A DNA stretch of 64,000 nt from Strigops habroptila (Eukaryota; Chordata; Aves; Psittaciformes; Psittacidae), in contig NC_044277.2 in assembly GCF_004027225.2 (NCBI RefSeq), positions 96,407,552 to 96,471,551 of the forward strand. Direction: 5' to 3'. The translations under genes and the position numbers were made by a program. Position 1 is the first letter of the stretch. Each line of letters starts with the position of its first letter. The notes beneath the pieces are model-generated. The model had not been told where the DNA came from, ran no database searches, and saw only the letters and a list, made by a program, of their open reading frames with translations. This document shows, piece by piece, positions 34,270 through 47,900 of this stretch.

Positions 34270-34850
34270 AATTGTGCTTGCCATGTCAGTGGAGGTACAG
34301 GACAGAGATCCATGGGGCAGCAAAGACACGAGGGTTATTGATGTATTAGAAACAACGGAAGTGCCTGAGAACAGTCACACAGGAATTGGGGCTTCTTCCC
34401 CCAAAAAAGTGTCAGGATCAATAGCCCAACTGAAGTGCATCTACACCAATGCCCACAGCGTGGGCAACAAACAGGAGCAGCTGGAAGCCATTGTGCAGCG
34501 GGAAAACTGTGACATCACAGAAAGATGGTGGGTTGACTCCTGCAACTGGAGTGCTGTGATGGATGGCTATAAAGTCTTCAGAATGGATAGGCAAGGAAGG
34601 AGAGACAGTGGGGTAGCTCTGTATGTTAGGAGTTTAGACACACGCAAGTCTGTGGGTCCACCCAGAGATACTGAAGGAATTGGCAGAAGTCTTCTCTAAG
34701 CCACTTCCTATCACATATTGGCAGCTCTGGCTAACCAGTGAGATCCCAGCTGACTGGAGATTAGCAAATGCAACACTCATCTACAAGAAGAGCCAGAATA
34801 AGGATCCGGGGAGATACTGGCCTGCCAGTCTGACCCTGGAAAAGCTTTAA
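34270..34850 (+). mobile_element. CR1 LINE fragment: endonuclease part joined to RT start by internal deletion
   Basis: A reading frame from 34274 gives typical CR1 endonuclease sequence: QLKCIYTNAHSVGNKQEQLE, NWSAVMDGYKVFRMDRQGRR and GVALYVRS. At about 34640 it jumps to the region before the RT domain (ctgtgggtccacccag..., gaaggaattggcagaagtc, agatcccagctgactggag, ggatccggggagatactgg). About 200 residues of CR1 are missing between. It is not a host gene. Confidence 0.85.
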
Positions 34851-36929
34851 GAAGCAATTCCTGTTACTACTTACTTGAAGTAGAAAAAAAAAATCCCAAG
34901 CCATGTCTCATTTGCTCTTGTCTATGCAGGTTGTAAATTCATATTCAAATACATTGAAAAGCTTTGAAATAATCATTATTGACCTGTAAGCTTATGATCC
35001 TTTATAATCATTAAGATTTTGAAAAATTCCTACTTAGTCTATGATTTAACGTATTTCTACCTCTGTTTACCTGTAATCCTACATAGACTAGAAATGGATG
35101 GGGTTTGAAGTTGATCTGGTAGACATTTCGTGTTTAGATCATTTGGAAAAGAACTGTATTTTTATGGCAACGCATTTAAATCTGTAATACATGACATCCA
35201 TAAAATCTTCTAGCTAGATGGCACCATATGTCAACCTACTTTATGTTAGTTACCCTCAGTTTGAATTAATGTTTCTGTTGCTGCTATTGAGAGATGTGCT
35301 TCTCAGGATGTTTTTTAAAACCAATCCATAGTTGCTATAGCAAATGGAGAAAATTAAATGCATTTGTGCTAAATGCACCAAGGGGTTTTAAGGAAACACT
35401 GAAGATTAATTTGGAATTTATTTTGTCCTCTAATGCTGTATCAAAAATTGTATTGAAGCAGGATGTGAGCAATGGTAAGAAAAACCAGCTTTGTTCTGTG
35501 CTTCCACGAGATAGATACATGTCAGTGAAAATGGATATTTGTCTAAATAACTGTGAAAATGGGTTTTTTCTGACAGCTATCATCAATATAATGCTTTAGC
35601 ACAGCCATCTTCAGTGGCAGCAAAGGGAATGTTGAGAATGCATTGCACACATCTGCAAACATCTTTGTAAATAGTGATTCAGAGTGAAACAACTTTCCTC
35701 CACCGTCTGTTTTGAGGTACACAAGTCTAGGTACAGAATGTACATGAAAATGTTAGGAATAAAGAAAAAAACACATTAAAAGCAGAGAATTTTTTTCTTT
35801 TTTTTTCCCCCCCTTCCCTTTTTTTTTTTTTTTTTTTTTAGGGCATGTAGTTCTTTGCTTTCTGGCAGATGAATTGCTATAGGAAGAGATTAATGCAGAC
35901 AAGACCTGAACAGCTGACCAGCAGAAATAACCTGATTTCTCCACCCTACATTCCGGAGTGAATTGTTGGTCTTTACCATGCCACTCCTTTTTAAGTTTGT
36001 TGCTTTGCTGCTTTTTGTTTACCTGGCTGCTATAGGATTTGGAGTCTACATACTATTACTGGCACATGGATGGAAATATGCTGGGATTTCTGTATTTATT
36101 TTTTCTTTTTTCTGACCTTCTACCATCCTTGAGATATGTTTTTTTATAAATGCTATCTGGTATGTGTCCAAATAGGGGAGGGGAGGAAAAAAAAACCCAC
36201 CTACCTCACTAATTATGCTACAAGTGAGGGCTAGGGCACCTCCAAAGAAATGGCATTTATTCCCAGTGAGTTTAAGCCCACACTTGAATGTTGTAGAACT
36301 AGTTTTATGTAGATTAGCTGGGTTTATGTTGGTCCCATCTTGCAGGAGGGTATGTGTGTACATAACTGTGTGTGTACATATTATAGTTAATAATGTTTTG
36401 AACAATCCTCTAAGTAGGTGGTGGCTGGAAGAAAAGGGGCATGGGGCAGGAGATGGAGAAGAGCCACAGCTGTTTGGAGGCCAGGAAGACAATGCATTTC
36501 AGTTGAAGGATTTTTCCTAGATTGATCAAAAAAGACTAGATGTCTTAATCACATAAAGTACTCTCTTACAGAGAAATGTCAGTCTTTGAACTAGTAAAAG
36601 AGGTTTTTTTTTTTTTAAGTCATGAGTCTTTCAAGGTATTGGAAAAATAATATGCTAGGAAGAAAGCATCTCCCTACATGAATTTAAAAAGTGGTTTTTT
36701 TACTCTACACACTTTCACTAACTACTCTGTAGCCCAGCTAGCCATGCAGGAAAGAAATGAGTTTTAAGCAGCTGTTGTGCCATCACTTGACTTCAAGTGA
36801 GAGAGAGTCTTGCTCACCAAGAATATGTAAGAAACCAGAGCAGAGTGATGTTCCTCCTCCACCTATCTGATAAAGGAAATAAATATACAAAGCAAACCTG
36901 CATGCATCTCCATGACAACCCATCATGAT
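34851..36929. other. Intergenic
   Basis: AT-rich, no exon or known repeat recognised. It holds a C-run/T-run (35806-35840), a (GT)n plus 'gtacata' stretch (36350-36380) and a T run at 36605-36616. Confidence 0.6.
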
Positions 36930-37484
36930 TGTCCTGGTTTTGGCTGGGATAGAGTTAATTTTCTTCCTAGTAGCTGGTGCAGTGCTGTGTTTTGGTTTTA
37001 ATCTGAGAACAATGCTGATAACACACTGATGTTTTAGTTGTTGCTAAGTAGCACTTACCCTGATCAAGGACTTTTCAGTCTCATGCTATGCCAGTGAGGA
37101 GGGGCACAAGAAGCCAGGAGGAAGCAGAGATGGGACATCTGACCTGAACTAGCCAAAAGGGTATTCCATACCACAGCACGTCATGCGCAGTATACTGGAA
37201 GGGACTGATCGGTGCTCGGGTTAGGCTGGGTATCAGTGAACAATTGCATTGTGCATCACTGCTGTTGTTTGTTTTTTTTCTTTTCATTGGGTTCTTCCCC
37301 CTTCTCTCCCCCCTTTTAGTTTTATATCTCTCTCCTTGTAATTTCCCTTTTCTTTTAGTATTATATTGTACTTTCATTATTAAGTTATTCTTATCTCAAC
37401 CCACGGGTTTTACTTTTTTTCCCAGTTCTTCTCCCCATCCTGCTGGGGGAGTGAGCAAGCGGCAGCTGGGGTCAAACCATGACA
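36930..37484 (+). mobile_element. Solo LTR of an avian endogenous retrovirus (same family as 24306), plus orientation
   Basis: Starts tgtcctggttttggctggga and ends gtcaaaccatgaca, i.e. TG...CA ends. It shares long blocks with the LTR at 24306 in reverse: 'ggtattccataccacagca', 'caattgcattgtgcatcac', 'cttatctcaacccacggg', 'gagtgagcaagcggc'. No target-site duplication is found (atgat versus caggt), so the flanks may have been altered. No viral genes are beside it. Confidence 0.85.
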
Positions 37485-40400
37485 CAGGTCCAGGTCTCTC
37501 TACTCACAGAGACAGGGTATCCTGCTGTAATACTGTAAACAGGTTGTTCTGGGCTGCCATTATGTGATTGGAATGCATTCAGTGCTGCTTTGCCGGAGTA
37601 ATATATGATATTCTTTATACTTAGTGCTTTGGCTCACAACAAATTTGAAAAGACTGGATACTGTTTTTGTAGGGGAAAAAAACCCCTGAGAAGCAGACCT
37701 ATGAAAAGCAGAATGACCAGCTCTCTATTTGCTTATGGGGCACTCTGTCCATTACAGGACTAAACATCAGTGAACCTGTAGTGGATCTGTGAACTAACAA
37801 TAACTTTATTTTTAGAAGGGTCAACTTAGATAACATGAACCACCTTGTAATCTGATTGCTTGTTCTTTGGTAATTCAGTACATTACAGAGCATGGTCTGA
37901 AGTTCTGCATTATGTCCAAATGAGACTTTTTTCCTTTTACATGGGAGAGGAAGAAAGGTTTAACAGCATAATGAGAAAGAAAACACTGATAGGCGGCGGT
38001 ATTTCATCCACTTTTTAATGTTCAAAACATAGATAGTTGCTAGGAAATGCTAGGGTGTCAATGGAGCACTCCTATGACAGCACCATAATTCTTGTTGAAA
38101 CAGAGGTTGAGTAGTCAGCACAGCTGTAGGTCTTACGCCTAAGTTTCTTCACAATGTGTTTAAGAAAACAGTCTATTAATTGTGTCTCTTCTTTATTTTT
38201 CAAAAAAGAAAAAGTTTAACATACACTGGAAGAAACACAGGATGCTAATGAATACCATGTCTTTATGTCTGAGTAATTAACAGCCTTGCTGAAATTCTGA
38301 TGTGCCTGCAGTCCTGTATTTTCAACCATATGCATCCCCTGTATTATCATTTGAGGACTTGTGCTTTAAAAATGTTGTGTCCCACAACCATTTGATTAGT
38401 CTTTATGTTGAAAAAAGCCATAGTTACAATACCATGTCACGTAAGCTATGCTTTATGTAAGTTTTAGTGAAAGTAGCTAAATCCGTTATATATTAATGTC
38501 TGCTTTGTATTGAAAATGTCAGACAAATCTACAAATTACGATGGATGTGAATGACTTAGCTGTGAAACATGATAGTACAAGTACAGTTGCATTCACAGTG
38601 CAGGAGAGATCTAGGAAAGAAAGACTGAGATCTGTAATCCCAGTAGCATGCTGCATTTCTTGCTCAGGAGTTCTTGAAGGAGATGACACATCAGGTTGTC
38701 CATTCAGAGGTCTTCCCATTTTTCTCTCTGTATGGAGGAGGAGATAGGTCTAAGCTAGGAAGACGAAGAATCCTACTAACTGTTGTGAAGCCTGATTTTT
38801 ATGGCATTTTCAAGATATAATTTTTTACACACCAAAGCTGTAGAATGTAGTAAGAAGGTTTGATTCTAACACTAAAAAAAGTATAAAAGAAAATGCAGCC
38901 AAAACAGGCATATGTTACCTATTTGGCAATGTGTTTTTATGTTCTAGCTGACAGAAGGATTTAAATATAAGAAATATTGACTATTATTTTTTCTTCTTTA
39001 AATTTTTGCTTCTTTTAACAGATATTTGAAGAGGCAAAGTCCTAAAACTGCTGTACCTCTGCATTGTTCTTTTCTGAATGAGATTTTTTTCACCAGCTTA
39101 GCTGCTGTTCTGTTTCTGATGAAGAATAGCTTTGCCTAAACATAATAGGAAATAATTGCATTTGGGCACACAATGAGACTTCCTGGACTGCTGAAGAAAA
39201 CACACCTTCCCATTGTCCTTTTGTTGTGTCAGTGAGTAGTCATTCTCTTCAAAGTATTGGTAATTGCTGTCATGGTAACAAAACAAAAACATGGTGTGGC
39301 GACTATTTTCAGCATTGCACATGTGATGTCTTATCTGACTGTAAAACTAGGATAAGAGGTGTCCTCCATTTTAAACCTAGCATAGGCAAATACTTTTTTC
39401 TGAACAATGGTCCAGGTGTGCGCTTTATTTGAAGTATTTTCTGTTCTGTTGGGGTTCTTCTAGGCATATGGGTAGCGGTTAATTTTTAGAGGTGGGAGGG
39501 GAATGACAACCCAACCAGTGCAAAGTAATCAACTTCTTCCTAGTAGCTATTTGCACTAGTCCAGAACACTTCTGCAACTAACTGGGGTGGGGCTGGCATT
39601 GAAATTCTGGGGGCTCTAGCAACAACCAACATAGCCCTTGTGTTCTTCAGCACAAAACAAAGAACCAAACTAATACAGGAGTTTCATGGAAAGTGGTGGT
39701 CACGCTGCAACGTGGAAAAATGGTTTCTCAGATGACTGTAGCAAAACAGCCAAGAAAACAGTGGGAAGGAAGATGAGATAAGCTGGCGGGGAGAGAACAA
39801 CTTTCTGAAGAATGGAGGCAAACTATGAATGAAGATTTGGACAGCTTCTGTGTGTGACTTTTTTCTTGGGCCTCTGCAATAAAAATTTAATGGTAATGCG
39901 CCTTTTTTCCCCTGGCCTTCTCTGCACCAGCTAACAATGACTGGTGAGACTTGTAAAGATCACCTGGTAGCATCCAATTCTGAGGAAGGCAGTTCATATA
40001 TTTACGGACATTAGAGAACATTTCGTTGTAAATTATTGTCTTAGGATGTAATTCTACTGAGTCTGGGAAGAGAATGGAACTTGAGGTTCTTTTTAGACTG
40101 CAGATGTATTTCCTGTTCTGAGGAAGGCACGCTGACCTTGTCACATTTGGATTTGATTCAAGGGAGGAGCCTTCAAAGAGGTGAAAGAAAGAAGATTGTA
40201 GTAGGGTTTGATTAGTTCCTAATACTGTTCATCAGATTTTTAATTCACACAATTCTGTGGCATGCCACAGGTTACATAAGTTCTGAGGAAGAACAGAGAG
40301 TAATATTTATCTTTCAGTCAATAATTATTAAAAAAATCTGAAAAAATGTTTTTTCCCTTCATAATATTGAGATACACTCTTGCCAGTTGAGAGGGGAAGG

Positions 40401-42169
40401 TGCAAAATGAACACAGGTCTTGCACAGGACAAAGATTAGCTGTGCTACCTGATGTTTTCCCTCTTCCTTGATGATAATGAAGCTCTTATCAATAAAACAA
40501 ACATTTTAAGTCATATGATAAAAAACTGTTAGAAGAGGTACATGCTCAATCACAGTTTGTTTTCCTTTGAGTGACAGTTTGTTGTTAAAACACTTGATGC
40601 CTTTTTAACTTGTTGTTACACAAGTCACTGGTCTACTTTTTCTTCAGCACCTTACTTTCTCATCTTGCTGCTACAATTGATCCAGCGGTGCAAAATGTAC
40701 TAAGAAAAACTTGAATAGTCCTGTTCCAGTCTTCGACAGAAATAAACATAAACATGTCATACAGAATCAACATGGTTATCTCTGAAAAGTTGATCTGTAA
40801 ATCATTAGATTAAGGAAACAAAGAAGTTCTGGCTTTTACGGACAGGGGTTGTGGTTTTCAGATTTTTTTGTGGGTGTATGTTTTAATGGCTTGGCCATAG
40901 TAAGAAAAATTGCTAGTTGTTCCTACATGTACTGGCACTATGCATTTTAAATTCCATATCTTTTACTAGAATTTATAAACTCATTCTTTATATGAGAGAC
41001 AAGGTATTCTGCTTTTCAATGTTTAGATGTGCCTTTCTTAAAATAATTTTGCAGTTTCAAGGAACAAAATTGATTAAAGCACTGTTTTTATCAGTGTTAT
41101 AAATCCTATGACCTTTATTTAAAGTCTGCTACACTGTGTCTGAATGTACCTTTTCCTGTCTGCCATGAAACTTGCTCAAATTTAGTCATATTTTTATCAT
41201 ACTTGTTAAACTAAAGCCAACTTCCAAAGTATTACCTGCATTGAGTATATTTTTCACCTTCTTACAGTCACTAGAGAGTATCTTTGCTAACTTCCTTCAC
41301 TATGTTATAAGGACTTAGTAAGAGAATGCCTGCTGCTTACTTTACCTGTTGCTACTGAGACAACTACTTCAATTTCTGTTTGCTTTAGAATAATGTTAAC
41401 TCATCACTGGGCTTTGGAATTAACTGTTCCGAAAATCAGGGATCACATAACTGACTCTAAAGCATGAAAAAAGAAGTGACCTGGTGGAATTGCTTCTTTC
41501 CAGGTAGGTTCTGAATTCAAAACCTTGTCTTTTATCCCTGTAGTCCTTGAAATGGGAATAGGCTTGGTATTTCTAATCCAGCATGGTTGCCTGTTTACCC
41601 TGCTAAGCAAAGCTCAGTACCTTGTGAAAACACATGGACTAGCACAGCCCATGCTGGGTTTGTGTTCCAGGAGTTCAGTCATACTACCCTAGTCTGGTAC
41701 ATATCCTGTCACGAAAGATAGTGGGGTTTACTTAACAAGGCATGAAATATATTGAACAGGCACGCGTTATGATGTACCTCATTCACTAGTTGAGCATTTT
41801 TGTTGCACTATACAAATATATGTTCTGTCTTCTGGAAGATATGTGAAAATATAATACTGCTAATAATAATACTAATACTGCTACTACTAATAATAGTCCT
41901 AGAGGTGTGCAAATCTTCAAGTATAATTTTTTGAAATGTTTTTAGATCTTATCTTTAGTATGGTTGCAGAAGAAATATGAAGTTCAAACTTCTAAGTTTA
42001 GGTAAGCTGAGAGTTGAATGGATGTAATATAACAAAGCTAAAACTGCTTGTACTTTCATGTGTGTATTTGATTTATATAAAGAAAAAATTGAAAATATTC
42101 TATATTCTATTCAGTTAGTGTGCATGATATCAGATCTAAAAATTTCACATGGAAAAGATGAGGGGTGAT
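37485..42169. other. Intergenic
   Basis: No recognisable gene. AT-rich with ordinary simple repeats, for example a trinucleotide AAT/ACT-type stretch at 41852-41896. Confidence 0.6.
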
Positions 42170-42402
42170 GGGCAAAAGTTACTCCTAGGGAGATTCCAAC
42201 TGGACACCAAAAGAAAACGTTTCACAATGAGAAAAATCAGTTACTGGAATAATCTCTCCAGGTAAGTGGTGAATTCCCCAACACTGGACACTATTAAGAT
42301 TCAGATGGACAGGGTTCTGGGACATCTTGTCTAGGTCATGCTTGCCTAGAACGGTTGGACCAGATGATCCTTTTCCAACCTGGTATTCTATGATTCTTAT
42401 CT
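42170..42402 (+). mobile_element. CR1 LINE 3'-end fragment
   Basis: Plus orientation. Recognisable CR1 3' features: 'actggacaccaaaagaaaac', 'tggaataatctctccagg', 'ggttggaccagatgatcc', 'ttttccaacctggtattcta' and the end 'ttctatgattctta'. 5' truncated. Confidence 0.8.
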
Positions 42403-44593
42403 TCTGGTCATCGAACTGCAATGTGAAACCTGTCTCATTGAACTCATGCAATACAGGTTAAACTGCTTCTGACATAAGACACACAAAAACTTGTAATATC
42501 ATTCCTGATGAATGAAATTACAGCATAATTTTTGGAGGATTAACATTCCATAGCTTCTTTTAAAACAAAGTTAAAATCCTCTGAGTCACAACAATGAATG
42601 ATTTAATGGTCTAATTTGTACCCACCGTCTTTCTTAACCAGTAATATGTAGCTTCAGTTTCAAATTATTTGCACGTTTAGGTTCTCTTTTTTAAGGTGTT
42701 TCCTTTGTTTTAGGGCTTGGCCAATATTAATAAAACATAAATATTTATAGTGGCCTTTGAATTGTTAACTGACTCAAGCAATATCTTAGCAACTGAGATA
42801 ACATAGGAGGTTATCTCTAGCATACTGTTCTTACACACTACTCTGCTGCCAGAAATGCTGGGAAAGGCTTCAGAACAAATACTGCCCTAGCCCATTCTGG
42901 TGTACAGGGCCTACAACATTGTTGAAGTTTACTACTAAACAAACTGGCTAACAGTGACCTATGATGCTCTTCAGGAATATTCCTGTTGTAGTTCAGTATG
43001 GTCTTGTAACTTGATTTAAAAATTAATTGATAAAATTATAACATTGTGGCTGTGATGAACACAAAAATGTTTGTTGGTATTTGTACCAAATTATAATGCT
43101 GTAGACATAATTTTCCAGCAGTCTAAGTTAGCAGATCATCATGGACTTCTTGTTACCTGAAGCCCTGCAGAGGTGTGTGTAGGGGTGAATCTAATGTCAG
43201 CATTTGTAATACATCTATGTACTTCAGACAAAGAAAAATGCAAATATGTTGCAATAATTCCCCATTTTAAAGTTATTCTTTTGCTTCTCTTCTTTGTGTT
43301 TTGTTTTTTGTTTTGGGGGGGATTGTTAGTTTGGTTGGTTGGTTTGTGATTTTTTTTAACAAACTTGATATGGCTATAATTTCCATTGATGCTTTTTGAA
43401 CAGATGGAAAAAATATAGCCATACTTTCTTGATATGGCTTACAGATTGATCAGAGGAACATATTTTATTTTATAATTAAAAAAAAACAGGAGGGCTTTTT
43501 AAAATTTTTCTAATAAAGAAACTCCTATAACAAAGAGGTAGATACCAGTATCTTGAAAAGCTTGAGTTGTGTTTTCTTGGAGTATTCTCTGTGAATCCCC
43601 CTAAAAAATTAAATACCATCTGCACTAACTTAAAACAGCTTTGCACTGTTTAGCACTCAATCAATCTCTATTCCACTAAAAAAAAAAGAAAAAAGTGCAG
43701 GAGTTGTAAAAACTTCAGCAAAGGTAAAAAATAAAAACCCAAATCCAAACTATTACGGTAACACAGAGATTTCTCTTTTGCAACATACAGTTCTGCCAGA
43801 TAATCTGCAACATCTCTTTTTTCTGAATGGTGTGATGGATTATTGTTTTCTACAAAACAGTTGCTAAGATAATTCTGACAGTAAGCCATTGGAACAATGT
43901 TATGTCTAGTAGTACAGTAGAATTGTAAGTAAAGTAGAATTGTGACTAATACAATGCTTGGAGGAAAGCTTTTTTTTTTTTTCCTCTCAAGTAGTGGGTT
44001 AGTTCTTCCGTAGTCAGGCTGTAGCACTAATTATGTTGACTGCTTTACCCATTTATAAAGTGGAGGCAAGGATGGGAATACTATCAAACACGACAAAAGT
44101 TTGCTAGTATCTGACCTTTTCGCACCTGGTAGTATTTCATTATAGATCATTCAGTCTTGTCTGTCTACTTTAGGTATTTCTGGAGGCCCAACTACTTTGG
44201 GCTTTTCCAAACTCTTAAGCAGCTTCATGTTACTGTCCTTAGCTGGCACTGCTGGTATTCTGAACATCTGAAAGTCAAAAAGGCTAATGCAGGTTCTTAA
44301 CTAGATCTCAATTCATGCACTGCAGCTCCAATTTAGAAACTCTGTCAGTGTTCTGGTAAGCATAACAATTTTTTTCTCTTGTTGGCATGTCTAACATTTC
44401 CTGACCCTACAAATTTTATCAGTTAGCATCTCTTGAGAGTATAACCACTGCAGTGCAGATCATGGTGGTTGCAGTAAAGCAAACAGACAAATGTTCAGTT
44501 CTCCATCCGCAGACCAGAGCCCCTAAATCATTATTAGAAAACCAAGAAAGGAATAGCAAGTATTATAGGAGAGATGCACTTGTATACAATACA
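42403..44593. other. Intergenic
   Basis: Nothing recognised beyond simple sequence: a TTTTG/TTGG-rich stretch at 43296-43345, A run at 43678-43690 and T run at 43971-43983. Confidence 0.6.
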
Positions 44594-44956
44594 TCCTTGT
44601 ATATCAGATTTATTGCTAAAATGTATTTATGGTAGGTAAACAGAAAAAAAATCCATTTTTATGTTCAAATGGTACTATATATATTGTTTTATTATGTTGT
44701 TATGTTATGTTATATTTCAGTATTTTTTGTGATTACAAGAAACAGTAATGCGCTGTCCAGTTCCAGGCTCCCCAGTACAAGTGAGACATGCACTTACTGG
44801 AGCAATTCTAGCACATGATGTCAAGGATGATGAGGGGATTGGAGCACCTCTCATAGAGGAGAGGCTGAGAGAGATGGAACTCTTCAGCCTGGAGAAGAGG
44901 AAGCTCAGAAGTGATCTCATCTGTGTGTGCAAATATCTGACAGGAGCAAGTTAAGA
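44594..44956 (+). mobile_element. Composite repeat, copy B (same head plus CR1 body as 33684)
   Basis: Same order and breakpoints as copy A: 'tccttgtatatcagattta', 'atgttcaaatggtactata', an extra 'tgttatgttatgttat' expansion, then the CR1 part from 'aagaaacagtaatgcgctgt' to 'gcaaatatctgacaggag'. Direct orientation relative to copy A, about 10.9 kb away. Confidence 0.75.
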
Positions 44957-47900
44957 AGAGAAATAAAATTCTTCAGCCTACAGATCTATATCTTGAAAGT
45001 TGCAGCTGTAGGCTATCATATATTGGCCTTCTTTCCCATGTAATTTTGCTGCTCTTCTACCAAATCTCTTTCGTTATATTCTCAGCAATTACTCTCTTTA
45101 GTGCTTTTTTTGTTATTTTAATCTTTTTTTTTTTTTTTGTTTACTTTTAAAACTTCTTAAAGAACTCTGAACTCCTATGGTTTTGTATACTCCAAATTAG
45201 GAAAAAATATTCTATTGGAAAATATGCAACAAAATGTATTTTAGATAAAGGATATGGGGAAACTGAAGAAGCATTGATTATATGTGCCCAAAATAGAGAA
45301 TTTCACTGGCTGACTACTAGATTCTATGAGTTGACACCAAGTTCTGATTTGATTGCAAACAGAATCAAATTAATTGAATTTGTTCAATTCCTGATCTATG
45401 AACATGAAGACAAGCTTCAGTTTAGATCATGCTTATTTTTTTTGAAGTGGGAGGCAGGGGAGGTGGAGAGAGAGAATGAAGAGGAAGATAGATATAAAAT
45501 AACTTATTCAACATGAGATTCATCTATGTTGGCTTTCACATACTTGTATAAAAAGTCAGCTTAGCATTTTTTCTTTTTTTTTGCTTTAAACTATTGCTAC
45601 AGGAAAAACTTACACAGCATAGAAAAAAAAACAATCTGTATTTTCTTTTTTCTTTCCTTAAACTGATGCAGCATTCTGAAACCAACCTAGTAGGAAACAT
45701 GTGCATGATCTCATAACTTCATGATCATTGCACAAAACAATAAGGCAATGAATATTTTTAATAAGGCTAGAAACCTTAATTGCTCTAAGGTTTAGGTTTT
45801 TTTTTTTTCCGTTGCTATCGTGGTTCTGAGAAAACTCTAAATCAACAACTGAAGTAACTTCCTGCCATGGAAGCAATCAGAAAATCAGAACAAAAGCCTC
45901 CTACAGGCTGGACATGATGTTCTGGATTGTTAACATTCAGCATTTTTGTCTTAGTGAATTAGCAACCTTTCCTTGCTCTAGTGCCTAGAATGCTTCAGCT
46001 TCTTGTCTAAGGGTGAGAGAGCAGGTGAGTATATTTTCTGTGTTAAAAACCAGGCTTGAAACTGTCAAACTATACTTGTTCTTTAGTTAAATACCCTCTA
46101 TAAAGGGTTAGAGGAATATGGAAAATCATCTGGGTATTAGCATAAATGTTAGAAAAATGTAAATTCATCTTCAGAGAATTTGAAGCTAAACATATCATTT
46201 ACTATTACACCAGTCTGCTGGTTTTTTCCCCCTTGTCACTGTGGTACTGAAATGGTCTGACACAGGTGGCTGCCTTGATGCAGAACACTGGAGTTGTGGG
46301 CAGCAATACTTTGGAAGATGGTTGCCTAAGTAATTGTAGGGCAGTGGCAAGAGAGCAAGATGTAAAATCTATACAAAAGCATGCTTGCATCCAGACAAAA
46401 GAGTGAGACAAAATTCAGAATAGTATGTTCATAATTTAGATTAGGATTCATGTTACTCTTAGTAAAAAAAAAAAAAAAGGGGGGGAAAAGAAAAAAAAAG
46501 AAGAAAAAAAAGGTATAATTTGTGGTTTTTCAGAAAAGATTTGGACAGTCTTTCCATGACCCTTTCAGCCTAAAGAAATCACTTTATACCACAGAAAATC
46601 AAAGAGATGTTGTTGTTTTACTATGGCAGGCAATTGAATTGCCAAGGTATTTTCCAAGACACTGTGCTTAGAATCTGTAGTGGCTGTTTCATATGTATGT
46701 GTATACAGGACAAGGGTATTGCAACAAAATAAAATCGTTCTAATCTTTGAAGTTGCTCCTACTCATATGCTGAGAAGACCCATCTTGTTTGTTAGCTATT
46801 TATTCTGCTCCTAGATATTGGCAATTGTTTGAAATTTCATTTGTTAAAATGAAGAAATCTTTCATGATTTTTATTTTACATTTTTATTTTTGCTGAAAGT
46901 GAAATTGTGTGCTTTACATTGATTTTTTTCGTACCTTGTCCAGGACATACAGAATTGAACAATTATTTTAGAATGAGAAATTAATAACCACAAAGAGCTT
47001 TCCATACACTGTCAAAATACTGGCATATCAGATGCTGAGCTCTATACTTTCTTGTTAATATTTAAAAATGCATATCTTTTTAACCTGTGGAATTGTAACA
47101 GGTTCTGCGTGTTCTTCTTACAATTGGGTTTGAAGCAGCAGGTGAATTCACTTCTCTCCAGATCTTTGATTCAAGACTAAAATGTTTATGTAGGAAAAAA
47201 TATTTAGTCTGGAAACCACAAGTATAGTATTCGGTAAATGCTGTTTCATTCAGAACATGTTCTTTTAACTTTGAAGCTGCAGTGGGTGGTCATATAGGTA
47301 TTTCCTGAAGAAAGGTAGTTATACCTTCCTTTCATAGCCTTCATTCTGTTTTACGATTGTTTTGTTCATCTAGAAATTTCATGTGGCTTGTGGGGAGGGG
47401 GGCATTGTTGCCCCTGCAGATTACAGATGCCTATGTAAAGAAGTGGCCAAACTTGTTTCTGCAACCTGAGTTGCTGCAAGAGATAAGAACTGTCTTGTCC
47501 TTTTCCATATTTGGCTGGAGGGTATTGTGATAGATTGTGGGTGTGTTCATACACACACACCCCTAAAATGAATGTATTTTATCCCACACTAAAATGAACG
47601 TATACTTCGATCATTGATATACCTAATAGGTAAGAGCTTTGAGCAGGTGATAAATACACTTTTAAATTAATGCATTTCATTAATTAACAATTTGAATACT
47701 AAGAAGGCCTGGCTGGCTGGGGAACAAGTCCACTTCCCTAAAAACCTTAAGTCTGGCAGCTACTTCCTGTTCTGCTGATGAACAAGAATCATAAACTTTG
47801 CTGATCTTTAGATCACAGTCTTGAGCTTAAATGAAGAGGTTAATCATAGTAAGTGTAAACTACATTTGTAAGAATGTTTGTTAAAGTACTTAAAACTTGC

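Noticed and set aside
34274..34699. 141-codon frame considered as a host gene
   Set aside because: It is CR1 endonuclease sequence with an internal deletion.
37081..37567. Open frames over the second LTR
   Set aside because: Same reason: LTR sequence, not a gene.
45274..45516. 80-codon acidic frame
   Set aside because: No similarity recognised and no nearby exon or promoter signal.
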